From RPQJ01 sp963696545 (lineage in GTDB: Bacteria > Pseudomonadota > Gammaproteobacteria > Steroidobacterales > Steroidobacteraceae): DNA of 64,000 nt. Below the pieces are notes generated by a model. It had not been told where the DNA came from. It saw only the letters and a list, made by a program, of their open reading frames with translations, and searched no databases. Below are positions 29,063-38,015 of this stretch, in pieces. The stretch is taken from NCBI GenBank assembly GCA_963696545.1, contig CAVOKQ010000013.1, positions 186,001 through 250,000 on the forward strand, given 5' to 3'. Positions within the stretch are counted from its first letter, which is position 1; every line of letters starts with the position of its first letter. The translations under genes were made by a program, and so were the position numbers.

Positions 29063-30808
29063 TCAATCCACTGTGACGCTGTTGATTTCATCCAGGCTGG
29101 TAACGCCATCCCGGACCTTCTTCAGGCCGGATTGACGCAGGCCCCAGACGCCTTCGCGAACCGCCTGCTCCTTGATCTGCAGTACGTTGCCGCCTTCCAT
29201 GATGATGCGTCCGATCTCCTCGGACACCTTCATCACCTCGTAGATTCCTGTCCGGCCCTTATACCCGTCCGTGCACTGCGGGCAACCGGCGGGCGCGAAA
29301 ATCTGGATGCCGTTCGCGATTTCCTCGGAGGTGAAGCCCTCCTTCAGCAGGGCTTCCTCCGGAATGACGACTTTCGTCTTGCAATTGTTGCACAGGCGCC
29401 GCGCGAGCCGCTGCGCGATGATCAGGCTCACCGACGTGGCGATCGCATAGGGCTTCACGCCCATGTCCACGAGGCGCGTAAGCGTCTTCGGGGCGTCATT
29501 CGTGTGCAGCGTCGACAGCACGAGGTGACCGGTCTGCGCGGCCTTGAGTGCGATCTCCGCGGTTTCGAGGTCGCGAATTTCGCCGACCATGATGATGTCC
29601 GGGTCCTGCCGCAGGAACGCCCGCAGCGAGCCGGCGAACGTGAGGCCGACCTTCGGGTTGATGTTCACCTGGTTGACGCCGGGCAGCATGATTTCGACCG
29701 GGTCCTCGGCGGTCGAGATGTTGTTGTCCTCGGTATTGAGGATGTTGAGGCCGGTGTAGAGCGAGACGGTCTTGCCGCTGCCCGTCGGGCCGGTCACCAG
29801 GATCATGCCGTGCGGGCGCGCCAGGGCCTCCATGTACAGCTGCTTCTGGAACGGCTCGTATCCCAGCGAGTCGATGCCGAGCATCGCGCTGGAAGAGTCG
29901 AGGATTCGCATCACGATCTTCTCGCCGAAGATCGTCGGACAGGTGCTGAGGCGGAAGTCGATGGCCCGATTCTTCGAGATCCTCATCTTGATGCGGCCGT
30001 CCTGCGGCACGCGCCGTTCGGCGATGTCGATGCGGGACATGACCTTCAGCCGGGCTGCGAGCTTGTAGCCCAGCTGGACCGGCGGTGCAGCGACCTCCTT
30101 CAGCACGCCGTCGAGGCGGAACCGGATCCGGTAGGACCGTTCATACGGCTCGAAATGGATGTCCGAAGCCCCGCGCTTGATCGCATCGAGCATGACTTTG
30201 TTGACGAAGCGAACGATCGGGGCGTCCTCGACGTCGGAGGATCGCTCTGCCGCCGCGGGATCGATGTCTTCGTCGCCGCCCGACACTTCGAGACTGTCCA
30301 TCTCGAAGTCGTCCGGAGCCAGATCCGGCATCGACGTGTCGACCTGCTCCAGCGCCCGGTTCAGGACCTGCTGCAGCTTGTTCTCTTCGACGACGATCGC
30401 TTCGACGGAGAAGCCGGTCGCGAACTTGACCTCGTCGAGTGCAAGCAGGTTGGTCGGATCGGAGACGGCGACGAACAGCCGTTTGCCGCGCTTCACCAGC
30501 GGCACCACGTGGTGCTTGCGCAGGATCTTCTCGCTGACCAGTCGAATCGTATCGAGGTCGCACTGGATCGCATCCAGGTCGAGCAGCGGCGCACCGAACT
30601 CGTGCGAGGCCGAGATCGCGATCTCGCGAGAGTCCGCCAGGTTGTACTCGACGAGATAGGAGACGATGCTGGACCGGCGTTCCCTGGCGGCCGCGACAGC
30701 GTCCATCATGGCGGAATCGGCCACCAGACCGTCCGCGACCAGGCGCTGGGGCAGGCCCTGGAGGCCGGTCCGGTTCGTCGCCGCAGACGAAATTGCTATC
30801 TCATTCAT
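29063..30808 (-). CDS. pilB: Type IV pilus extension ATPase PilB
   Basis: Hexameric motor for pilus extension. The 581-residue protein has an N-terminal MshEN-like domain, then a GspE ATPase domain with Walker A GPTGSGKT at 340-347, the Asp box and Walker B region (DPDIIMVGEIRDLETAEIALKA), the His box (GHLVLSTLHTNDA), and a zinc-binding tetracysteine near CNNCKTK and CPQCTDG. Start ATG at 30808. It is the first gene of the minus-strand run pilB-pilC-pilD-coaE-zapD-yacG-tpm. Confidence 0.97.
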   Translation of the reverse strand: MNEIAISSAATNRTGLQGLPQRLVADGLVADSAMMDAVAAARERRSSIVSYLVEYNLADSREIAISASHEFGAPLLDLDAIQCDLDTIRLVSEKILRKHHVVPLVKRGKRLFVAVSDPTNLLALDEVKFATGFSVEAIVVEENKLQQVLNRALEQVDTSMPDLAPDDFEMDSLEVSGGDEDIDPAAAERSSDVEDAPIVRFVNKVMLDAIKRGASDIHFEPYERSYRIRFRLDGVLKEVAAPPVQLGYKLAARLKVMSRIDIAERRVPQDGRIKMRISKNRAIDFRLSTCPTIFGEKIVMRILDSSSAMLGIDSLGYEPFQKQLYMEALARPHGMILVTGPTGSGKTVSLYTGLNILNTEDNNISTAEDPVEIMLPGVNQVNINPKVGLTFAGSLRAFLRQDPDIIMVGEIRDLETAEIALKAAQTGHLVLSTLHTNDAPKTLTRLVDMGVKPYAIATSVSLIIAQRLARRLCNNCKTKVVIPEEALLKEGFTSEEIANGIQIFAPAGCPQCTDGYKGRTGIYEVMKVSEEIGRIIMEGGNVLQIKEQAVREGVWGLRQSGLKKVRDGVTSLDEINSVTVD

Positions 30809-31117
30809 TGAGTTACGATCGTCGATGCCATCGGAGCCAGATTAGCCTCCCCCGCGCAACGTGAAGACTAGCAAATGTTAAGTTGCCGGGGGATTTTCTC
30901 CCAGAAACAGTCCCATAAATGGGATCGGCCGCACATTCGGCCCATTGCCTGCCCCGCGGCCCGGGGCCCCGCGGTCCGCTGTCCGGGTATGCATTCCGCC
31001 GAGCGAAACCGGCCTTCTGGACCAAGCGCACAGTCTGGATCTCCGGACAGTGACCAGCGGCCGGCAGGGGTGACAGACTCCCTCGCTGCTCCTGGCTCCG
31101 GCGACAACCCCGACGTT
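30809..31117. other. Divergent intergenic region upstream of pilB
   Basis: 309 bp without a recognised gene between pilB (-) and the GT-C-like gene (+). It has an inverted repeat TCCCAT-AA-ATGGGA (30911-30924) and a very GC-rich near-palindrome around 30952-30975. The plus-strand frame from 30875 is open but its first 81 codons are low-similarity, arginine and proline-rich, and probably untranslated. No convincing -35/-10 pair was found on either strand. Confidence 0.5.
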
Positions 31118-32797
31118 ATGAAAGGCGACCCCGTACTGACGACGTCCCGACCCGTGCTGCTGCTGTTCGCCGTCACGTTCCTTTGCTCCGCGTCGGTCGT
31201 CACCTGGCTCATTCATCTGCGTTCAGGTCTCTACGAGCCCGAGGCGGTGAAGATCTTCCTGTCGCTGTTCGTCTTTGGCGACTACTGGCCGGCGGTACTC
31301 TCGTTGATCCTGCTGCCGTTCAGCCTGTTGAAGCCGGTCCAGGCCGCTGGCATGCGCGTCGCGGAGACGCTGGGTGAACGACCATGGCCGACGGCGGCCG
31401 TGACGCTGGTCGTACTGGCGCTTGGCGCGCGATACATCTACCAGGCACACCCGCTGTCGATGGACGAATACTCGCCGAGCTTCCAGAGCCGTGCCTTTGC
31501 GGCCGGGCACCTGGCCGGCCGGTTTCCGGTGCCACTGCTCGATTGGCTGGTACCGCTCGGATTCCAGAACGTGTTCCTTTCAGTGTCACACCAGACGGGG
31601 CAGGTCCTCTCCGCATACTGGCCCGGATTTGCGCTGCTCCTCACGCCATTCACGCTGCTGGGCGTGCCGTGGCTCTGCAATCCGGTGCTCGGCGCCGCGT
31701 CCGTTCTGGTTCTCCACCGCCTGGCGATGGAACTGTTCGGCAGCCGCCGCCTCGCCGGGCTGGCGGTGCTGCTGGCGCTGGCCTCCACGGCGTTTTCGAT
31801 CAATGCCATTTCGTTTTATTCGATGACGGCTCACGCGCTCGCAAACGCAATCTTCGTGCTGCTGCTCCTCGAACCCAATGTCCGGCGCTGCATTCTCGCG
31901 GGCTTCGTAGGCTCGTTTGCGCTGGTGCTGCATAACCCGCTTCCGCACCTGCTGTTCGCAATTCCGTGGCTCGTCTGGCTGGCGCTTCGACCCGATCGGC
32001 TGCGCCTGATTCCGGCCATCGCGCTGGGCTACCTTCCGCTCTGCCTGGTCCTTGGGCTCGGATGGTCTCTGTACTCGGCCGGCGTGCGGGACGCCATGGT
32101 CGTCGCGCACCTGCAGCCTGGCTTCGTTCAGTCGTGGCAGGCAACGCTCGGTTCCGTGTTCCACTGGCCTTCCGCGGACTTGTTGCATACGCGCGCGATC
32201 GGCCTCGCAAAGCTCTGGATCTGGGCCGTACCCGGCCTGTTGTTGCTTGCGCTCGTGGGATGGTGGACGAAGCGTGCGGACATCCGGATCCGGCTGCTCG
32301 GCCTCAGTTGCATCGCGACGCTGGCCGGGTACCTGTTCGTCGTGTTCGACCAGGGCCATGGCTGGGGTTTCCGGTATTTCCATTCAGCGTGGTTGTGCCT
32401 GCCGTTGCTGGCGGTGGCCGCCGTCGCGACGAGCCATGAAACCGCCCGCTTCACGACCTGCAGCTTCGCGGCGGGGATGGCGGTGTTATGCCTGGTTCCG
32501 GCCACCGCCCTGCAGGCCTGGCAAGTGCACGAGTTCGTCGATCGACATCTCGCCCAACTACCGACCGCGAAGGAGGGGACGGCCGAGGTCGTCATCGTCA
32601 GCGGCGCAATGGGGTACTACGCCGCGGACCTGGTGCAGAACGACCCGTTTCTCAGGGACCCGGTCATCCGCATGTATACCCACGGCCGTGATGCGAACCA
32701 GGCCATGATGCGGAAGCACTTCAGCCAGCTGTCGCCGCTGTCGCGCGGTTACCGGGGCGAGGTCTGGGGCACCGCCGATGCTACTTCCCGACGTTAG
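31118..32797 (+). CDS. Polytopic membrane protein, GT-C glycosyltransferase-like
   Basis: A 559-residue integral membrane protein with about eleven hydrophobic helices. I infer a GT-C fold (polyprenyl-phosphate-sugar dependent glycosyltransferase): after the first helices comes YIYQAHPLSMDEYSPSFQSR, whose acidic loop (DEY) resembles the catalytic DE/DD loop of ArnT and PMT-like enzymes. The C-terminal roughly 90 residues are soluble and end with RGYRGEVWGTAD. I do not recognise a named family. Start chosen at ATG 31118. The 3' end overlaps the convergent GT2 gene by 17 nt. It could serve LPS, capsule or pilin glycosylation. Confidence 0.6.
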   Translation: MKGDPVLTTSRPVLLLFAVTFLCSASVVTWLIHLRSGLYEPEAVKIFLSLFVFGDYWPAVLSLILLPFSLLKPVQAAGMRVAETLGERPWPTAAVTLVVLALGARYIYQAHPLSMDEYSPSFQSRAFAAGHLAGRFPVPLLDWLVPLGFQNVFLSVSHQTGQVLSAYWPGFALLLTPFTLLGVPWLCNPVLGAASVLVLHRLAMELFGSRRLAGLAVLLALASTAFSINAISFYSMTAHALANAIFVLLLLEPNVRRCILAGFVGSFALVLHNPLPHLLFAIPWLVWLALRPDRLRLIPAIALGYLPLCLVLGLGWSLYSAGVRDAMVVAHLQPGFVQSWQATLGSVFHWPSADLLHTRAIGLAKLWIWAVPGLLLLALVGWWTKRADIRIRLLGLSCIATLAGYLFVVFDQGHGWGFRYFHSAWLCLPLLAVAAVATSHETARFTTCSFAAGMAVLCLVPATALQAWQVHEFVDRHLAQLPTAKEGTAEVVIVSGAMGYYAADLVQNDPFLRDPVIRMYTHGRDANQAMMRKHFSQLSPLSRGYRGEVWGTADATSRR

Positions 32798-33770
32798 AAG
32801 TGCTGCGCCGGGCCGCGCGTCGTGAACTGCTGATCGGAATCTGCAGATACTGCAGTCGCTTCAGCTCCCGCCTTCCCCGGGTCACGGTGTCCAGAATGAG
32901 GCCGCACGCAAGGCTCAAGAATGCCAGCAGCATCAGTCCGGTCGCAAGAATTGCCGAGGGGACGCGCGGCACCAATCCAGTAGCAACGAACTCGGAAATC
33001 ACGCGCCACCCGAGTACCAGCGAAGCCGCAGCCAGGACTCCAAAGACAACGAAGAAGAAGTGCAGCGGTCTTTCCTCTTTGACCAGTATCACGATTGCCT
33101 TGAGGATCCGCAGTCCGTCGCTATAGGTTCGCAGCTTGCTGGTCGAGCCCGCAGGCCGCTCGAAGTACTGCGTCTGCACCTCGGTAATCGGCATTCTCAG
33201 TTCCAGTGCATGCACCGTCAGTTCCGTTTCAATCTCAAATCCTGTCGCGAGCGCGGGAAATGACTTGACGAATCGTCGGGAGAAAACCCGGTAGCCGGAC
33301 AGCATGTCGGTGAACCGGCGTCCGAACACCGTCGCGACCATCCAGGTGAGAAGGCGGTTGCCAAACCTGTGCCCGCGTCGGAACGCGCCGCCGGTAGAGG
33401 CGACGCGAGCTGCGCTGACCATGTCGAGGCCTTCCTCCAGCAGCGTGTTTACCAGGTCAGGTGCCTTGCTGGAATCATAGGTGCCGTCACCGTCCACGAG
33501 GACATAAACGTCGGCCTCAATGTCGGCGAACATGCGCCGAACCACGTTGCCTTTCCCTTGCCACGGCTCCGATCGAACCACTGCCCCGGATGCGAATGCG
33601 CGCGCCACGGTATCGTCAGTGGAATTGTTGTCAAAAACGTAGATCGTGGCCTGCGGAAGTGCCGCGCGAAATTCGCCAACGACGGTCGGGATGCTTGCAG
33701 CTTCGTTGAAGCAGGGGATCAGGACCGCCGTGCGAATACCCTCAGCGACGCGGGTAACGTTGTCATTCAT
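32781..33770 (-). CDS. GT2 glycosyltransferase, dolichol-phosphate mannose synthase-like
   Basis: A 329-residue GT2 enzyme. VLIPCFNEAASIPTVVGEFR and YVFDNNSTDDTV form the nucleotide-sugar site, VYVLVDGDGTYDSSKAPDLV contains the DxD metal site, and FTDMLSGYRVFSRRFVKSFP is the conserved acceptor-side segment. The C-terminus adds two membrane helices (about 230-300). This arrangement matches enzymes that charge polyprenyl phosphate with a sugar (GtrB or DPM1 type), which fits the GtrA-like and GT-C-like neighbours. Sugar identity cannot be told. Start ATG 33770 (MNDNVTRVAEG). Confidence 0.82.
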   Translation of the reverse strand: MNDNVTRVAEGIRTAVLIPCFNEAASIPTVVGEFRAALPQATIYVFDNNSTDDTVARAFASGAVVRSEPWQGKGNVVRRMFADIEADVYVLVDGDGTYDSSKAPDLVNTLLEEGLDMVSAARVASTGGAFRRGHRFGNRLLTWMVATVFGRRFTDMLSGYRVFSRRFVKSFPALATGFEIETELTVHALELRMPITEVQTQYFERPAGSTSKLRTYSDGLRILKAIVILVKEERPLHFFFVVFGVLAAASLVLGWRVISEFVATGLVPRVPSAILATGLMLLAFLSLACGLILDTVTRGRRELKRLQYLQIPISSSRRAARRSTSNVGK

Positions 33771-33887
33771 CGTCGGTTTGAACCTCGCTGGTCGATTCGG
33801 CTGTCGCTCCCTGGAAATGCCCGGCAGGCATCTGCAGCCGCGAAGCAGTCCCTTCATCATGCGCAACTTGCAGCAGGAAACGATTGA

Positions 33888-34664
33888 TCATGGGTCGGGC
33901 GCGAGGTTACCGCCGAAATAGAAGTTGGTCTCGAAATGCTGCGCCTGCGGCACGGAAATGAATTCGTCCGTGTATGGGCGCTCTTTACGCAGCAACAGGA
34001 ACATTCCCCAGGCCATCGAGGGTGCCAGCCGGGCGAGCGGTTGAGCGAGGCGAGGGGGGAACGGATAGAAGTTGCTTCCACGCCGCTCGACGAGTCGATA
34101 GCCGCCCGGCCAGCAACTCTCGAGCAGTCTGATGAAATCATGCTTCGTGAAGCCGCGCACGTGCGCCGAGAAGGAATTGACGGGTGTGGGCTGCATCCCG
34201 AGCATCAGGATAATGCGGTTGTGAAGCGACGCCAGGTTCGGGACTCCGACGATCAGATGGCCGCCAATCGATATGACCCGCGTCGCATTGTGAAGCACCC
34301 AGAAGATCTCTTTCACGTGCTCGAGTATCTGATTCGCGATGACGACGTCGAAATGCTCGTCCGCATACGGCAACCGGTCGCGTTCGATGTCGAGTGCGTG
34401 CACCGTGACACCAAGATCGCGCAACAGTTGCGTGTTTGCCGGAAGCCATTCGATGGCGTGCAGCCGACTTTCGCCGCTGATACCCCTGCAGGCAAGCAGA
34501 TCACGGCCAGGGCCGGCACCGATGTCGAGTACCCTTTCAATCGGCGCGACAGCGGCTGCAAAGTCTCGCACGACCTGCCGGCCGTAGTTCAGGTCGAAAT
34601 CAACGAGGCCCTCGAGACTCCGGCGGATACCGCCAACCAGACTGGTTCCGAGACTTGGGTGCAT
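33888..34664 (-). CDS. SAM-dependent methyltransferase (class I), glycan cluster
   Basis: A 258-residue Rossmann-fold methyltransferase. Motif I is VLDIGAGPGRDLLACRG; the segment FDVVIANQILEHVKEIFWVL is motif IV with the glutamate-histidine typical of Methyltransf_11 and 23 proteins, and GGHLIVGVPNLASLHNR follows. The C-terminal third resembles methyltransferases near polysaccharide genes. Substrate unknown, perhaps a sugar or lipid-linked intermediate. Start at ATG 34664; a TTG eight codons upstream is also open. It lies 117 bp upstream of the GT2 gene on the same strand. Confidence 0.8.
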   Translation of the reverse strand: MHPSLGTSLVGGIRRSLEGLVDFDLNYGRQVVRDFAAAVAPIERVLDIGAGPGRDLLACRGISGESRLHAIEWLPANTQLLRDLGVTVHALDIERDRLPYADEHFDVVIANQILEHVKEIFWVLHNATRVISIGGHLIVGVPNLASLHNRIILMLGMQPTPVNSFSAHVRGFTKHDFIRLLESCWPGGYRLVERRGSNFYPFPPRLAQPLARLAPSMAWGMFLLLRKERPYTDEFISVPQAQHFETNFYFGGNLAPDP

Positions 34665-34864
34665 GGTGCTCGTCCCGGTCAGATACAATTCCGGCGGGTC
34701 TGGCGCCGGGCCGGATGCGCTGGCCGTGGGCCTGGGGCGAATGCGTGCGCTGGGCCCGTCTCCGGGCTCGGTGTCTCGAGTGTGGCGTGACCCGGAGATT
34801 CGTCGTGATGCTCGATCAAGAAGAGCCCCAAAACCCTGCAGTTGGCCATTGATACGGTGACACG

Positions 34865-35269
34865 GTGGGCACGGTCAATACCTGGCGCCAATTGAGGTCG
34901 TTCCTGCTCGTCGGCGGCGCTTCGTATCTTCTCAATGTCATCGTGCTCATGTGCTGCGTTGAATTGCTCGGCCTGCACTACGTCGCTGCGATGGCAGTGA
35001 GTTTCCTGGTTGTGGTTTCCGCAGCGCACTACGTCAACCGCCGCGTCACCTTCAGGTCGCAGGCAAGTTACCTGCAGGAGCTCGGGAAGTATAACGTCGT
35101 TAACCTGGGCCAGTTCGCCATTGGTCTGGCGCTAATGGCGCTGCTTGTTGAACTGGGACGCCTGCCCTATCTGCTGGCCAACGCGGTGGCTGCAATTCTG
35201 CTGACCATCGTGTCGTTCGTCGCACACAAGACATGGACCTTCGCCGATCGGCGGCTCGACGATGAATGA
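34865..35269 (+). CDS. GtrA family membrane protein
   Basis: A 134-residue protein with four membrane helices and the GtrA-like layout: FLLVGGASYLLNVIVLMCCVEL, the central loop HYVNRRVTFRSQ, then two helices ending FVAHKTWTFADRR. GtrA proteins are thought to flip or assist transfer of polyprenyl-phosphate-linked sugars across the inner membrane, working with a GT2 enzyme such as the one encoded nearby. It starts at a GTG and overlaps the next gene by 8 nt, suggesting coupling. Confidence 0.85.
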   Translation: MGTVNTWRQLRSFLLVGGASYLLNVIVLMCCVELLGLHYVAAMAVSFLVVVSAAHYVNRRVTFRSQASYLQELGKYNVVNLGQFAIGLALMALLVELGRLPYLLANAVAAILLTIVSFVAHKTWTFADRRLDDE

Positions 35270-35975
35270 GCCCCGGGTACCCCGTTGGATACCGGTTGCG
35301 CTCCGCCCGGATGCTTACGTCGCCTCGCGACTGCGACGGGCCCTGTTCGACCATTTGCGCGAGGCTGGTCTCGGTCGCGGGTGCCGGGTATTGGACCTCG
35401 GGTGCGGCTCGCAGCCATATCGCGAGTCGATACTCGCAACCGGCGCCGAGTATGTGCCGTGCGACCTTGGGCGGGGGTCCCACGTGGAGATCCGCGAAGG
35501 CGTGCCACTGGACCTGCCGTCACGGCACTTTGATCTGGGGGTCTCCGTCCAGGTGCTGGAGCACGTGTGGGACATCGACGAGTACCTCGGGCACTTCGTT
35601 CGACAACTCCGGCCAGGTGGACGAGTCGTCCTGTCGACGCACGGGGTCTGGATATTCCATCCTCACCCAACCGATTTCCGTCGTTGGACCCGGACCGGGC
35701 TTTGCAGGGAGCTGGAATCACGCGGCCTGATAGTCGAGCGAGTATCGCCGGTCATGGGTCCTCTCGCCTGGACCACGCAGATCAGGTCGCTTGGAATGTC
35801 GCACGTTCTCCTTGGGCTTGGCACCATTGGTTCGCTGCTTTCGATCGTCGTGTCTGCACTCATGAATCTGAGAATGTGGATCGAGGATTCGGTCACGCCC
35901 GCCGCGATCGCGAGCGACAACGCCTGCGTCTATGTCGTGACCGCGCGCGTGCCGCGTACACACGGAGACGGCTGA
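35262..35975 (+). CDS. SAM-dependent methyltransferase (class I)
   Basis: A 237-residue protein with motif I CRVLDLGCGSQPYRESI, followed by DLGVSVQVLEHVWDIDEYL and PGGRVVLSTHG, all characteristic of Methyltransf_11-type enzymes. A hydrophobic stretch near residues 180-202 may be membrane-associated. Coupled to the GtrA gene upstream and 54 bp before a GT4 gene, so probably a modifying enzyme of the glycan made here. Substrate unknown. Confidence 0.8.
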   Translation: MNEPRVPRWIPVALRPDAYVASRLRRALFDHLREAGLGRGCRVLDLGCGSQPYRESILATGAEYVPCDLGRGSHVEIREGVPLDLPSRHFDLGVSVQVLEHVWDIDEYLGHFVRQLRPGGRVVLSTHGVWIFHPHPTDFRRWTRTGLCRELESRGLIVERVSPVMGPLAWTTQIRSLGMSHVLLGLGTIGSLLSIVVSALMNLRMWIEDSVTPAAIASDNACVYVVTARVPRTHGDG

Positions 35976-36029
35976 TTTTCTGGCCTCCCGTCAGACCGGT
36001 TCGGTTCCGTGAGGTCCGGGTACCGCGCC

Positions 36030-37223
36030 ATGGCTGAGGCCTCTCCCGGGCGCCTGCGCGTCGCGCATGTGGCTTCGTACTTCCCCTCGCATATGGGGGG
36101 GCTCGAGATCGCGGCCTGGAACATCGCGCGTGCAACTGCAGAACGCGGAACGCTGGTTGATTTCTTTGCCTGCGGTTCGAGCAGCGAGTTGAGCGTCGTT
36201 CCAGGCCTGATCGTCCACCCGGTCGGATTCGTCGACCCGCTGGACCGCAGGTTCGGCATGCCGATGCCTGTCTGGTCGCCGCGCTCGATGGCAGCGTTGG
36301 CTCGTGCAGTGCGGCGCGCGGACATCGTACACACGCACGATACGCTCTATTTCAGCAGCGTCTTGAGCGCGGTGCTGGCGCGTTGGTACGCACGCCCGCT
36401 GCTCGTGACGGTCCACGTTTCGGAGCTCAAGTTCCGCAGTCGCGTTCTCAGCCGGCTGTTTCATGTCGCCACTCGCCTGGTAGGCCGCCGCGTGCTGGAA
36501 GCAGCGACCAAGGTTGCGTACGTCGGCCCCACCGCAGAAGCGTTCTATGCGGGAAGGGCGAGCTTCAGGGCGCCGCCCGTCGTGATTCCGAATGGCGCGG
36601 ATCGCCTGTGCTTTCGGCCACTGTGCCTGGATGACCGGCGCCGACAACGCCTTTCGCTGGGCCTGCCGATCGATGGACCGGTGTTCTTGTTCGTCGGGCG
36701 ATTTGTCGAGAAAAAGGGTTTGCCATTGCTGTTCAGCGCAGTGCGGGACTTGCCGGGCGTGACCTGGGTCTTTGTTGGCGAAGGACCGCTCGATCCCGCC
36801 GCCTGGCGATTGCCCAACGTCGTGACGCCGGGCCGCCTTGACCAGGCACGCGTAGCGAGCTTTTACCAGGTGGCGGACCTCGTCGTCTCGCCGGGCGTCG
36901 GTGAGGGCGGCATCACGCTGGTGGTTCAGGAGGCGATGTCCTGCGGATCGCCGGTCCTTGTCAGCCGCGAGGTGGCAGCCGCATTCGGCGACTCTTTGCC
37001 GGCAGGAGTCTGGGCCGTTGACACGGGCACCGAAGACGCATCATCGCGGCTCGCGCAGGAACTCGGCAGGCTCGCCACGCAGCCGCACCAGCTTACAGCG
37101 GTGCGAGATGCCGTCGCGCGGCATTCGCTGCGCTGGAGCTGGGCCAGTACGGCGGACGCATACGAGGACGTGTATCGGTCCCTGGTGACAAGGGGGGACG
37201 CAGCATCCCCTGGCCCCTGTTGA
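36030..37223 (+). CDS. GT4 family glycosyltransferase
   Basis: Retaining GT-B transferase of 397 residues. The N-terminal domain starts RLRVAHVASYFPSHMGGLEIAAW, a typical acceptor-side glycine motif; HTHDTLYFSS and VTVHVSELKF follow. The C-terminal domain has PNGADRLCF, FLFVGRFVEKKGLPLLF and the donor-site motif EGGITLVVQEAMSCGSPVLVS (E-x7-E), all standard GT4 features. ATG 36030 is preferred; a GTG seven codons upstream is in frame. Converges on pilA, with pilA's terminator in between. Product unknown. Confidence 0.88.
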   Translation: MAEASPGRLRVAHVASYFPSHMGGLEIAAWNIARATAERGTLVDFFACGSSSELSVVPGLIVHPVGFVDPLDRRFGMPMPVWSPRSMAALARAVRRADIVHTHDTLYFSSVLSAVLARWYARPLLVTVHVSELKFRSRVLSRLFHVATRLVGRRVLEAATKVAYVGPTAEAFYAGRASFRAPPVVIPNGADRLCFRPLCLDDRRRQRLSLGLPIDGPVFLFVGRFVEKKGLPLLFSAVRDLPGVTWVFVGEGPLDPAAWRLPNVVTPGRLDQARVASFYQVADLVVSPGVGEGGITLVVQEAMSCGSPVLVSREVAAAFGDSLPAGVWAVDTGTEDASSRLAQELGRLATQPHQLTAVRDAVARHSLRWSWASTADAYEDVYRSLVTRGDAASPGPC

Positions 37224-37248
37224 ATTGCGTCGCCGGGAGTGCCTTCAC

Positions 37249-37283
37249 AAAAAAAACCGGGCCCCTCCAGAGGAGGGGCCCGG
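37249..37283 (-). terminator. Rho-independent terminator of pilA
   Basis: CCGGGCCCCTCC (37257-37268) and GGAGGGGCCCGG (37272-37283) form a perfect 12-bp stem with a 3-nt loop. An A8 run at 37249-37256 becomes a U tract on minus-strand RNA, so it terminates pilA transcription, about 50 bp after the reconstructed pilA stop. There is no T run on the plus side, so it is one-directional. Confidence 0.93.
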
Positions 37284-37331
37284 CATCATCTTCTCACCCA
37301 ACCGTCTTGGGTGAGCGGCCCTGGTTCGCGG

Positions 37332-37819
37332 TTACGAACCGTAGCCAGCGCGGCAAGACGCCGGCAGGTACTTGTTTTCAACGCTCGTCGAGCCGGCGGT
37401 TTCCATCGATGCGCGCCCGAAGGAGCAGTGGCGTTACCACACTGCCACACGACATCGCCGTTGACGTTCACGCCCGGGGTCAGCGACAGCATTGGGTCTT
37501 CGATGGCGGCGTTCGACTGGTTGCCATACTTGATGGTGATGACGCCGCCCTCGACGTCGACTTCGGTCACGTACTTGCCAGCCTTGTCGGTGACGGCGGC
37601 GATGCCGAGGTCGCCAAAGTCCGGGTAGGCGCCCGTGTTCGCATACCACTCTGCAACGCCGGCCTTGACGTCGCCGGCAAGCGTCAAGCCTTCCGTGACC
37701 TGCGCGCGGATCGTGTAGTCCTGGTACGCGGGGATGGCGATGGCCGCCAGGATGCCGATGATCGCGACGACGATCATCAATTCGATCAGCGTGAAGCCCT
37801 TCTGAACCTGCTTAAGCAT
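37332..37819 (-). CDS. pilA: Type IV major pilin PilA (one frameshift near the C-terminus)
   Basis: Class IVa prepilin. From the ATG at 37819 it reads MLKQVQKG then FTLIELMIVVAIIGILAAIA: a 7-residue leader cut after glycine, with Phe+1 and Glu5, then the hydrophobic assembly helix. A GGAGA site precedes the start. As given, the frame runs on to 37286 with an arginine-rich end. A one-base shift near 37408-37414 instead gives METAGSTSVENKYLPASC ending at TAA 37334-37332, with a cysteine pair (after VVWQC and in PASC) forming the usual C-terminal disulphide loop. Correcting one missing base gives exactly 163 codons. Confidence 0.93.
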
Positions 37820-37883
37820 TTGAGTCTCCAAGAGTCGGTTAATCGGTAAGCAGCAGCGGCCAATAGGCCTGCGTTAAGGAATA

Positions 37884-37899
37884 AGCAATTGTCGTGCCA
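37884..37899 (-). promoter_or_regulatory. Sigma-54 promoter of pilA
   Basis: On the minus strand this reads TGGCACG-ACAA-TTGCT, a perfect fit to the -24/-12 sigma-54 consensus (TGGCACG N4 TTGCW). It lies 65 bp upstream of the pilA ATG. In Pseudomonas and relatives pilA is transcribed from such a promoter under PilR, and pilR and pilS are encoded 5-8 kb away in this window. Confidence 0.92.
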
Positions 37900-38015
37900 T
37901 CTTCGGCGTATACATAAAACGCTGATTCAAAAGGCAAAATTCAAAGATATTTCGAGTGGCTGCGTCGGGGACCGAGTTGTAACCGCCGTCCCTGGTCAAC
38001 TTCTGACACGAATTG

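Noticed and set aside
28376..30811. An 811-codon plus-strand frame opposite pilC and pilB
   Set aside because: Same shadow effect: it spans two well-identified genes and shows no recognisable domain or start signal.
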